This document shows, piece after piece, positions 1 through 5,436 of a stretch of DNA of 5,666 nt; positions within the stretch are counted from its first letter, which is position 1, and each line of letters starts with the position of its first letter. The notes below the pieces were generated by a model that searched no databases, was not told where the DNA came from, and was given only the letters and a program-made list of their open reading frames with translations. Position numbers and translations under genes: made by a program. This DNA is from an uncultured Solobacterium sp. (GTDB taxonomy: Bacteria; Bacillota_I; Bacilli_A; Erysipelotrichales; Erysipelotrichaceae), in contig CAJJTI010000125.1 in NCBI GenBank assembly GCA_905194705.1, positions 1 through 5,666 on the forward strand. Direction: 5' to 3'.

Positions 1-189
1 CTGCAGGAAGAGCAGGAAGACCTTCACCTGCGAAGAAAGCTCAAATCCGCCCGGCGCGCCGAAATACCAGGAAAGAAAAAAGGAAAAGCCAAAAGGCACC
101 AGCGTCGCGATCGCCCACCAGATCTTCCAGTGGCCAGGACTATCTGTCTGCTTTATGTCTTTGGATGATTTTGTATCTGTCTGTTTCAT
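1..189 (-). CDS. N-terminal part of an unrecognised membrane protein (runs off the window)
   Basis: An open frame of 63 codons starts with ATG at 189-187 and runs off the left edge without a stop. An AAGGG ribosome binding site lies 8 nt upstream, at 198-202, so the start is credible. The first 20 residues or so are polar and Lys/Asp/Thr-rich. Residues 22-43 (starting KIWWAIATLVPFG) form a hydrophobic, aromatic-rich stretch typical of a first transmembrane helix; a glycine-rich turn (FGAPGG) follows, and a second hydrophobic run (VKVFLLFLQ) begins at the edge. This suggests a multi-pass inner-membrane protein with a cytoplasmic N-terminus, but I do not recognise the family. The DNA is clearly GC-richer than the rest of the window (67 G+C in 120 bases, counted by hand). 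The gene points away from a truncated RiPP gene only about 18 nt away, so it probably has a different origin from its neighbour. Confidence 0.6.
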   Translation of the reverse strand, partial: MKQTDTKSSKDIKQTDSPGHWKIWWAIATLVPFGFSFFLSWYFGAPGGFELSSQVKVFLLFLQ

Positions 190-254
190 TCTAATGACCC
201 TTGTAAAATATTCATGAACAAGAAAAGATTTATCAGATAGCAGTAGATTTAGAT

Positions 255-791
255 TTGCCTATCGATATGGGATATTATATGTTTCCTCCATTAAGAGAAA
301 ATAATATTTCAAATGTGGCATATCGATTAACAGCAAAGCAAGCTGCTCAAGCAAAATTTAATTTTGAAAAATTAAAAAGAAAACCCGAAGAAATGAAAGA
401 ATATGTTTCAAATATTTTAAATATTTATAGAACATATGAACAAAAAACTGATTATACAAAAGGATATACTTGTCGTTCGGGAAATAGTGTTTTTTGGGTT
501 AACTATGATGGTACAATGAGTGCTTGTAGTTTTACATATGATTATCAAATCAATATTTTTGAAAATAATTTTGCTGAATCTTGGCAAAAATTAGTCAACC
601 ATGTATCAAATTCAAAACTTTCTAGAAAATGTCATGATTGTAAAAAAAGAATTCTTTGTGGAAGATGTGCAGCTGCTGCATATGCTGAAACAGGTAAAAT
701 AGAGGGAGTACCTGACTACTACTGTGAACTGACGGATCATTTTATAGATTTATTAGAAGAATACGAGGAAAAAACAAATGAAGATAAATAA
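255..791 (+). CDS. 5'-truncated radical SAM/SPASM peptide maturase (C-terminal SPASM part only)
   Basis: This is the C-terminal half of a radical SAM enzyme that modifies ribosomally made peptides (RiPPs). The SPASM motif is complete: C73-x12-G-x4-C91, then C126-x2-C129-x5-C135-x2-C138, then C157 (numbered from the TTG at 255). In this family those cysteines bind auxiliary Fe-S clusters. The N-terminal TIM-barrel with the CxxxCxxC cluster that binds S-adenosylmethionine is absent. The frame is open back to 207, and the residues before 255 (EKIYQIAVDLDLPIDMGYYM) read as normal coding sequence, so the TTG at 255 is not the natural start; no good ribosome binding site precedes it. The natural gene is expected to be roughly twice as long. 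The stop overlaps the following pqqD-like gene by 14 nt, a typical translationally coupled pair. Without the radical SAM core the product cannot be a working maturase, so this is effectively a pseudogene. Confidence 0.85.
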   Translation: MPIDMGYYMFPPLRENNISNVAYRLTAKQAAQAKFNFEKLKRKPEEMKEYVSNILNIYRTYEQKTDYTKGYTCRSGNSVFWVNYDGTMSACSFTYDYQINIFENNFAESWQKLVNHVSNSKLSRKCHDCKKRILCGRCAAAAYAETGKIEGVPDYYCELTDHFIDLLEEYEEKTNEDK

Positions 792-1044
792 AAATTATGT
801 TGTTAAAAATATCATTGGAGAAGTAGTAATTGTTCCAACTGGTGATACAGCACAATATTTTAATGGTCTCATAAGTACTAATCAAGTTGCTGGGTTTATT
901 TGGGAAAATATGGAAAAATGTGATACTCCAGAAGATATGCTGAAATTAGTACTAGAAAATTTCGATGTTGAAGAAGAACAGGCAAGAAATGATGTACTCG
1001 GTTTTTTAGATACGTTAAAAAAAGCAAAAATGATAGAATATTAA
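778..1044 (+). CDS. PqqD-family RiPP recognition protein
   Basis: This 88-residue protein matches the PqqD family, the small winged-helix RiPP recognition element (RRE) that binds a precursor's leader peptide and presents it to the partner radical SAM enzyme. The family pattern is visible: an N-terminal beta-rich part (VVKNIIGEVVIVPTGDTAQYFNG), then NQVAGFIWENM at about 36-46, a TPEDMLKLVLENFDV helix, the acidic EEEQARNDVLGFLDTL helix and a closing KKAKMIEY. Length is normal for the family. The ATG at 778 lies inside the end of the SPASM gene, with a GAGGA ribosome binding site about 7 nt upstream, so the two are translationally coupled and the proteins should form a complex. The gene is intact, but its maturase partner is truncated and no precursor peptide is visible, so it is probably an orphan in this locus. 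It could still act on a precursor encoded elsewhere. Confidence 0.85.
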   Translation: MKINKNYVVKNIIGEVVIVPTGDTAQYFNGLISTNQVAGFIWENMEKCDTPEDMLKLVLENFDVEEEQARNDVLGFLDTLKKAKMIEY

Positions 1045-1059
1045 GATTAATATATTTTT

Positions 1060-1104
1060 TAATACCCCCCATCTAGTTAATAATTTAATTGTAAGGGGGT
1101 ATTA
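1060..1104 (+). terminator. Hairpin after the pqqD-like gene, possible weak terminator
   Basis: TAATACCCCC at 1060-1069 is perfectly complementary to GGGGGTATTA at 1095-1104, giving a 10-bp stem with a long 25-nt AT-rich loop. It starts 15 nt after the pqqD-like stop codon, so a role as the operon's terminator is plausible. The loop is long and the 3' side is only moderately T-rich (TTATTGT), without a clean T-run. It could therefore instead be a processing signal or the end of a decayed element. Confidence 0.45.
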
Positions 1105-1271
1105 TTGTGCAACTATGGCATCAATTAAGTTGGAAATAAGCATAGGTATTTGTCATCGAGTGAAATGAACTGTAAGTCGTTAATAGCAAGTAATGTTATG
1201 GATGAAAGAAGCAGTTTAGCAAGAAGCAAGAAATGTTTACGTGAATTAATCAAGTAGTAAAAGGAAAATGC
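1105..1271. other. Spacer between RiPP remnant and IS21 element, no gene seen
   Basis: This stretch lies between the hairpin after the pqqD-like gene and the left end of the IS21 element. All plus-strand frames contain several stops. A minus-strand frame is open across it, but that frame begins inside the IS terminal repeats and has no ribosome binding site or recognisable domain. The stretch may be a decayed gene; I see no RNA gene or clear regulatory site in it. Confidence 0.4.
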
Positions 1272-1290
1272 TGAGTATTCCGCTAATTGA

Positions 1291-1375
1291 AGACCACTCG
1301 TTACGGTAGAGAAGTCCACCCAATACGCTGACCAAGCCCACACCACTCAAAAATTGAATACGCTCAAAAGTCCAC
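1291..1375 (+). repeat. Left-end transposase-binding repeats of the IS21 element (three copies)
   Basis: Three related units lie in the same orientation: TACGGT then AAGTCCAC (1302-1319), TACGCT then AAGCCCAC (1324-1341), and TACGCT then AAGTCCAC (1359-1375). The consensus is TACGNT, a spacer of about 4 nt, then AAGTCCAC. The outermost copy is preceded by CCACTCG, matching the opposite end. IS21-family elements are known for multiple terminal repeats that bind IstA; these are the left set and are inverted relative to those at the right end. Confidence 0.75.
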
Positions 1376-1385
1376 TATGGATTTG

Positions 1386-1423
1386 AAAAAGGCATGACAA
1401 TTTTTTATCATTGTTATGCCTTT
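1386..1423 (-). terminator. Intrinsic terminator after istB
   Basis: AAAGGCATGACAA (1388-1400) pairs with TTGTTATGCCTTT (1411-1423), a 13-bp stem with a 10-nt loop, 7 nt past the istB stop. Read on the minus strand, the stem contains one A-C mismatch and ends in a T-run (1390-1386). A G-U pair replaces that mismatch on the plus strand, so it may also act weakly against transcription entering from the left. Confidence 0.7.
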
Positions 1424-1430
1424 CCTAGTT

Positions 1431-2174
1431 TTATTGTTTTATTCTTGAGTATTCTTCGCGTAATGATTTTCCGTGTAAAGTAATTAGATAGGAACTATTA
1501 ATGATTCTATCTAAAATAGCGTCTGCAATAGGTCCTCCATCTAATAATTGATGCCATCCATCGAATGAGTATTGACTACAGAAAATGGTTGATTTTTTAT
1601 TACAACGAATTTCCATCAACTCTAGAAGGTCGCTTCTTTCAGATTCGTTTGTTGGTTTCAATAAAAATTCATCGATGATCAACAGATCATACTTCCCCAA
1701 TCTCTTTAAGTATTCATTGTATTTTCCTTGAATTCTCTTTTCTTCAAATTTTGAAAATAATTCAGGCAGTCTGATATACAGCACTGTCTTTCTATTACGA
1801 CAGGCATGTACACCTAATGCATTAGATAGCCATGTCTTTCCACAGCCTGAAGCACCTACAAATATAATATTGAGACCTCTTTCTATGTAGTTGTTTGTAG
1901 CCAGTTCTTCCATCTGAGAACGATTAAGTTTTCTATCTGGATTATAGTTGATATCTTCTATGCTCGCTGTAGAATCATAAAAATGGGCATCTTTTATATA
2001 TTTTGTGATTGTATGATTGACTCTGCTTTCATATTCCATATCAATCAGTTCATTGAATCTTTCTTCAAATGATAACTGATTATAGCCTGGATCACTGATT
2101 TGAATTTCATATTGTTCAGCTATTACAGGCAATCTCATCTGTCTGAGTTTTTTTACTGTATCCTGACTACTCAT
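1431..2174 (-). CDS. istB: IstB, IS21-family AAA+ ATPase helper of transposition
   Basis: A 247-residue AAA+ ATPase of the IstB/DnaC-like family. IstB assembles on target DNA, selects and bends it, and activates the IstA transposase. Landmarks: an N-terminal helical region (1-100) that in this family contacts partner and DNA, Walker A GASGCGKT at 107-114, Walker B LLIIDE at 164-169, a sensor-1-like STIFCSQ at 195-201, and an arginine-finger-type LDR ending at R223. Length is typical. The frame could start further upstream at 2231, but I chose the ATG at 2174: GGAGGA (2182-2187) lies 7 nt before it and MSSQDTVKKLRQMRLPVIA is the usual IstB N-terminus. The start lies inside the end of istA (8-nt overlap), so translation is probably coupled. 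No damage is seen. Confidence 0.95.
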   Translation of the reverse strand: MSSQDTVKKLRQMRLPVIAEQYEIQISDPGYNQLSFEERFNELIDMEYESRVNHTITKYIKDAHFYDSTASIEDINYNPDRKLNRSQMEELATNNYIERGLNIIFVGASGCGKTWLSNALGVHACRNRKTVLYIRLPELFSKFEEKRIQGKYNEYLKRLGKYDLLIIDEFLLKPTNESERSDLLELMEIRCNKKSTIFCSQYSFDGWHQLLDGGPIADAILDRIINSSYLITLHGKSLREEYSRIKQ

Positions 2175-3714
2175 TGTTTCTTCCTCCGTAATAATCCTTG
2201 CCACGTACAAATGCATGCGTATCTGATACATGTTTATTATTTGTAGTACTTCTATCTTTCATGTCTTGATTTGACTGTAGAATCATTTTAATATTCTTAT
2301 AGCTAGGCTGATGGATGTGCTTCAACGCCAATTTACACGCATCTTCAAGTCTGGCTTTTCCATATTTATCAGATAATTTGAGTAATGATAGACAACCCTT
2401 ATAGGCCTGTTCTTCAACTTTGCATCGTTCAAATAATTTTTCTACAACTCTGGTTGTTTCTGGACCTATGGATAATGCCCAGTTTACAAAACGTTCCTTA
2501 TTCCACTGGAACTTTTTGTGATTTTCAGGCATATGACTTTCATTGGTCGAATATTGATTTACACGTCCATAAAGTCTCTGATGTGAACAGATCTGATTCG
2601 TTTTATAATAGACAGTTACAGTACTTTTTGTCAGCTTAACATCTACATAATTGCCTACATATTCATGCGGTACAGAATAATTCATCTTATCAACTGAAAT
2701 ATGATAATTGAGTTGAACCTTTGCACGCTTCCAGGAACTCAGTTCAAATGGAGTTTCAGGAAGAGGGAGCATATAATCTTTTTCCTCATCCAGATAAACT
2801 GATTTTCTTGAGCCTTCTCTTTTCTGGAATGGTTTATTATTGAAAACATCCAGTTCCTTTAATATAGCCGCATTTAAATCGTTAAAAGAAAAGAACTTTC
2901 TGTTTCTTAGCTTACCAACAATTGCGATTGTACAATCACCAACAGCCCCTTCGACAGCAGCTTTATCTCTCGGTTTTCTGACTCTTGTAGGAATAATAGT
3001 TGTATCATAGTGATCAGCCATTTCCTGATAAGACTTATTGAGAACAGGATCCTCATACTTCTTATTTGATATGACACCTGTCTTAAGGTTATCAGGAACC
3101 AGCAGTCTTGTTACGCCTTCAAAGTAGCTGTAGGCATTGATATGACAATCAATCCAGTCTGCAATCTTCATAGTAGGACAAGCCTGAACATAACAAAGCA
3201 TGCTGAATGGAAGTGTTGCTTCAAATAGATACGCTTTAATACTTTCACCAGTATAACAATCAAATACACACATGGTTGTTCCATTCCAATCTACCATTAG
3301 CTTATCTCCTGGTTTATGTGTGATATGCATTGTAAGATTGTTTTTCTTTACATAATCACGATACTTTTCGCAGAAGTAACTGTACTGATAGAATGGGAAG
3401 TTACTGTTTCTGCAATCTTCTGCATATTCTTCCCATAATAATCTGATGTTTGTCCCTGGTCTTAACAGTTCTTTATGAATATACTGATAATCAGGTTGTT
3501 TAATGATTAGATTAAGTTTAGTCTCCTTTCCAAATAATAGTTTCTGTACTTCCATTTCATTCTGATTCTGGATCATGGACCAGCAAATATTATTTTCATC
3601 AGCTGCTTTAGACACTTTTCTTACTGTATCTCTTGATACCTTAAGTGCTTCAGCTATCTTTCGCTGACTGAAATTTTGTGACCTCATTTCCAAAATCTTC
3701 TTAACATCTCGCAT
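2167..3714 (-). CDS. istA: IstA, IS21-family DDE transposase
   Basis: A 515-residue transposase that cuts the IS ends and joins them to the target with help from IstB. An N-terminal helix-turn-helix (NFSQRKIAEALKVSRDTVRKV, residues 14-34) recognises the terminal repeats. The RNase H-fold catalytic core carries the acidic triad: D142 in LMVDWNG, D208 in LVPDNLK and E255 in DKAAVEGAV. A C-terminal beta-rich region (about 340-380) with YSVPHEYVG is typical of the family, followed by a basic helical tail. The frame is open up to 3831, but that would run through the terminal repeats; the ATG at 3714 has AGGAGGT (3723-3729) 8 nt upstream, so I chose it. istA overlaps istB by 8 nt. A structured leader that can mask the ribosome binding site precedes the gene. 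The gene appears intact. Confidence 0.95.
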   Translation of the reverse strand: MRDVKKILEMRSQNFSQRKIAEALKVSRDTVRKVSKAADENNICWSMIQNQNEMEVQKLLFGKETKLNLIIKQPDYQYIHKELLRPGTNIRLLWEEYAEDCRNSNFPFYQYSYFCEKYRDYVKKNNLTMHITHKPGDKLMVDWNGTTMCVFDCYTGESIKAYLFEATLPFSMLCYVQACPTMKIADWIDCHINAYSYFEGVTRLLVPDNLKTGVISNKKYEDPVLNKSYQEMADHYDTTIIPTRVRKPRDKAAVEGAVGDCTIAIVGKLRNRKFFSFNDLNAAILKELDVFNNKPFQKREGSRKSVYLDEEKDYMLPLPETPFELSSWKRAKVQLNYHISVDKMNYSVPHEYVGNYVDVKLTKSTVTVYYKTNQICSHQRLYGRVNQYSTNESHMPENHKKFQWNKERFVNWALSIGPETTRVVEKLFERCKVEEQAYKGCLSLLKLSDKYGKARLEDACKLALKHIHQPSYKNIKMILQSNQDMKDRSTTNNKHVSDTHAFVRGKDYYGGRNNE

Positions 3715-3720
3715 ATAAAA

Positions 3721-3788
3721 ACACCTCCTAGTTGCAAGATTTGATAAGTATTTATTACTTATCAAATCCATTTTACAACCAAGAGGTG
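3721..3788 (-). promoter_or_regulatory. istA leader fold-back structure masking the Shine-Dalgarno
   Basis: Read on the minus strand, an inner hairpin has a perfect 13-bp stem (3756-3768 with 3738-3750) and a 5-nt loop. Around it, CACCTCTTGGTTG (3788-3776) can pair with CAACTAGGAGGTG (3734-3722) along all 13 positions, 11 Watson-Crick and 2 G-U. The second arm contains the istA Shine-Dalgarno AGGAGGT. The two stems are separated by a small 7 x 3 internal loop and could stack. A transcript that includes both arms would have a buried ribosome binding site; one starting inside the structure would not. The pairing is seen directly; the regulatory role is inferred. Confidence 0.7.
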
Positions 3789-3809
3789 CAAATCTTTCTA
3801 TTAATATAG

Positions 3810-3890
3810 TGGACTTGTTTAACGGATTCACTGGACTTTTCTAGCGTAACATATGGACTTATTTTACCGTATAGAGTGGCCTTGCCACTC
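3810..3890 (-). repeat. Right-end transposase-binding repeats of the IS21 element (three copies)
   Basis: TGGACTT occurs at 3810-3816, 3832-3838 and 3854-3860, a spacing of exactly 22 bp. Each is paired with a TACG-like block further out (the two outer copies are exact, the innermost reads TCCG), matching the left-end consensus in inverted orientation. Outside the last copy, ACCGTA and GAGTGG match the left terminus. A perfect 7-bp inverted repeat (GAGTGGC 3874-3880, GCCACTC 3884-3890) with a 3-nt loop lies at the outer edge and has no equivalent at the left end. Confidence 0.75.
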
Positions 3891-4073
3891 CGTAATATTC
3901 AGTATGCTAATCTTTACAATAAAGATGGTGTCACACGTCATTTGAATTATTATGAAACACATGAGCATGAATATGTCTATCAGGAAACAAAAAAAGGTAC
4001 TACTATAGTATTAGGATTCTATAAAATAGAAAATGGCCAGGTTATTGATGAACATACAACCGCATGGCATTAA
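3876..4073 (+). pseudogene. C-terminal remnant of an unrecognised gene cut by the IS21 element
   Basis: A frame of 65 codons opens with GTG at 3876 and ends with TAA at 4071-4073. I do not recognise the product. Its first eight or nine codons lie inside the right end of the IS21 element, and no ribosome binding site precedes the GTG, so the natural start has been lost. The part outside the IS (from about YANLYNKDG) is hydrophilic, with an aromatic and acidic pattern (HLNYYETHEHEYVYQE), then a beta-like TTIVLGFYKIENGQVIDEH, and no membrane segment. A strong terminator follows directly after the stop, as expected for the genuine 3' end of a gene. It could also be a real small protein expressed from an IS promoter, but truncation is more likely. 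Confidence 0.5.
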
Positions 4074-4099
4074 AAAAAGATTCCGAAAGGAATCTTTTT
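4074..4099. terminator. Bidirectional intrinsic terminator
   Basis: AAAAAGATTCC (4074-4084) and GGAATCTTTTT (4089-4099) form a perfect 11-bp stem closed by a GAAA tetraloop, with A- and T-runs on both sides. It serves the plus-strand gene fragment ending at 4073 and the minus-strand aldolase, whose stop codon (4098-4100) overlaps the stem. Confidence 0.9.
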
Positions 4100-5123
4100 A
4101 TAGTAGTTCTTTAAGTTTCTCAATAGATTCTTCTGTAGTAGCCCAGCTTGTCGCAAAACGTACTACTGTATGCGTATCATCATACTTTTCCCAGAAACCA
4201 TAGCGTACATGCTTTTCTAGTTCTTCTAGTTTCTTGTTGTCTACAATAAAGAACTGCTGGTTTGTAGGAGAATCAATATAGAATTCATAACCTTTTTCTT
4301 TAAAGATTGTTTTAAGCTTTTCAGCCATATCAATAGCATGTCTTGAAATCTTGAAATAGAGATCATCTGTAAAAAGAACATCAAATTGAACACCATTTAA
4401 ACGTCCTTTTGCGAGCAGTGCACCATGCTTCTTGATAAGGTTCACAAAGTGTGCTGGTGTATTATTCTTAGTAAAGACAACAGCTTCTCCACATAATGCC
4501 CCTACTTTAGTTCCACCAATATAGAATACATCAGTGAGTTCCGCAATATCTTCTAGTGTCACGTCTGTATCATAAGACATGAGCCCATAACCAAGTCTTG
4601 CACCATCTAAGAATAAAGGCAAATTATAAGCATGACATACATCTGAGATTTCTTTTAATTCTTCTTTTGTATAAAGTGTGCCGTATTCTGTAGGATGAGA
4701 AATATAAACCATGCCTGGGAATACCATATGTTCATGGTTAGCATCGTTATAGAATGTATCTACTAATTCTTTGACATCTGATGCTTTGAGTTTACCTAAG
4801 TATTGTGGAACAGTCATTACCTTATGTCCTGTATATTCAATAGCCCCTGCTTCATGAGCGGCCACATGTCCTGTCACTGCAGCGATAACACCTTCATAAG
4901 GCTTCAACATTGTATCAATGACTAACTGGTTAGTCTGTGTACCACCTGTAATAAAGTAAATATCAGCATCTTCTTTACCACATGCTTTCGCAATCTTTTT
5001 TCTTGCAGATTCAGAATATATATCTACTCCATATCCTGACTGCTGGTCCATATTTGTTTCAATAAATTTTTCTAGAATGGCAGGATGTGCCCCTTCTGTA
5101 TAATCACTTTCAAATGATAACAT
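4098..5123 (-). CDS. ltaE: Low-specificity L-threonine aldolase (PLP-dependent)
   Basis: A 341-residue fold-type I PLP enzyme of the beta-eliminating lyase/threonine aldolase family. It is expected to split L-threonine or L-allo-threonine into glycine and acetaldehyde in the cytoplasm, supplying glycine. Key sites: GGTQTNQ (60-66) in the phosphate-binding region, H90-E91 in VAAHEAGA, where the family has the residue that stacks on the PLP ring, D173 and R176 in FLDGARLGYG, K206 in GGTKVGA as the Schiff-base lysine, and R322 in VVRFATSW, likely binding the substrate carboxylate. Length is normal and no damage is seen. The ATG at 5123 has GGAGGA (5131-5136) 7 nt upstream. The gene stands alone with its own promoter and a strong terminator. 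The stereo-preference (L-threonine versus L-allo-threonine) cannot be told from sequence, and a related beta-elimination activity is possible. Confidence 0.9.
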   Translation of the reverse strand: MLSFESDYTEGAHPAILEKFIETNMDQQSGYGVDIYSESARKKIAKACGKEDADIYFITGGTQTNQLVIDTMLKPYEGVIAAVTGHVAAHEAGAIEYTGHKVMTVPQYLGKLKASDVKELVDTFYNDANHEHMVFPGMVYISHPTEYGTLYTKEELKEISDVCHAYNLPLFLDGARLGYGLMSYDTDVTLEDIAELTDVFYIGGTKVGALCGEAVVFTKNNTPAHFVNLIKKHGALLAKGRLNGVQFDVLFTDDLYFKISRHAIDMAEKLKTIFKEKGYEFYIDSPTNQQFFIVDNKKLEELEKHVRYGFWEKYDDTHTVVRFATSWATTEESIEKLKELL

Positions 5124-5140
5124 CTTTATATCCTCCGTTT

Positions 5141-5180
5141 TTTGTATTCTACACTATTTTAGAAGTGAATACAAATAGTG
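5141..5180 (-). promoter_or_regulatory. Promoter of the threonine aldolase gene with nested inverted repeats
   Basis: On the minus strand, TTGTAT (5174-5169) and TAGAAT (5151-5146) are separated by 17 nt, a good sigma-A type promoter just upstream of the aldolase ribosome binding site. Two perfect inverted repeats overlap it: TTTGTATTC (5141-5149) with GAATACAAA (5167-5175), and CACTATTT (5152-5159) with AAATAGTG (5173-5180). They cover both promoter boxes and could be an operator for a dimeric repressor. The promoter is well supported; the operator is an inference. Confidence 0.65.
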
Positions 5181-5436
5181 AAAATAATTCAAAAATATGA
5201 AGTAATTCACCCTGATGAATGAGTATATATATGTGTAAGCCACTTATTTCTTGTTTAGAATACTTTTACATAGAAAGATAAAGGAAACTCATTCCTCGAA
5301 TAGTCAATCCATACAATTTGGTAGGAATAGGAACAGAACTATACTATAATAATCAAAAAGAGGAAAATATAAGTAACTAAATATATTGACTATTGTGATT
5401 AAATGTGTTCAAATCTACTCAAAGGAAAGCTTTAAT
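5181..5436. other. Intergenic region between the aldolase gene and the IS607 remnant, no gene
   Basis: No frame of useful length or recognisable content is seen on either strand. The stretch is very AT-rich. Two plus-strand promoter candidates point towards the IS607 remnant: TTGGTA at 5318-5323 with TATACT at 5340-5345 (16 nt apart), and TTGACT at 5386-5391 with TCAAAT at 5409-5414 (17 nt apart). AATAGTCAAT (5299-5308) and ATTGACTATT (5385-5394) form a perfect 10-bp inverted repeat 76 nt apart. The left end of the IS607-type element must lie here, but the family has no terminal inverted repeats to mark it. Confidence 0.4.

Larger units (their letters stand above)
1272..3901 (-). mobile_element. 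Complete IS21-family insertion sequence (istA-istB)
   Basis: The element carries the two-gene istA/istB module that defines the IS21 family, both genes on the minus strand. The ends were placed by comparing the left end with the reverse complement of the right end. The two are similar from TGAGTATTCCG (left, 1272 onward) and TGAATATTACG (right, read inward from 3901), through CCACTC and TACGGTA, to the internal AAGTCCA repeats, with one diverged block of about 7 nt. The TG...CA ends fit the family, and about 2.63 kb is slightly long but reasonable. Exact ends are uncertain by a few bases. ATGC occurs at 1268-1271 and 3904-3907 and could be a 4-bp target duplication, but it is 2 nt away from the right end as drawn. 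Both genes appear intact, so the element may be active. Confidence 0.8.

Noticed and set aside
1..125. Cluster of rare restriction sites (CTGCAG at 1-6, GGCGCGCC at 53-60, GCGATCGC at 107-114), as in a vector polylinker
   Set aside because: The same bases encode a coherent membrane-protein N-terminus with start codon and ribosome binding site, so natural GC-rich DNA is the simpler reading; the window starting at a PstI site may be chance.
1125..1346. Minus-strand frame of 73 codons, partly hydrophobic
   Set aside because: It begins inside the left terminal repeats of the IS21 element, has no ribosome binding site and no recognisable domain; the frame is likely open by chance.
2385..2639. Plus-strand frame of 84 codons
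   Set aside because: It lies wholly inside istA on the opposite strand and shows no independent coding signs.
3715..3831. Longer istA starting at 3831 and longer istB starting at 2231
   Set aside because: Both extensions lack ribosome binding sites; the istA extension would run through the terminal repeat and hairpin, while the chosen starts have strong GGAGG-type sites at 7-8 nt.
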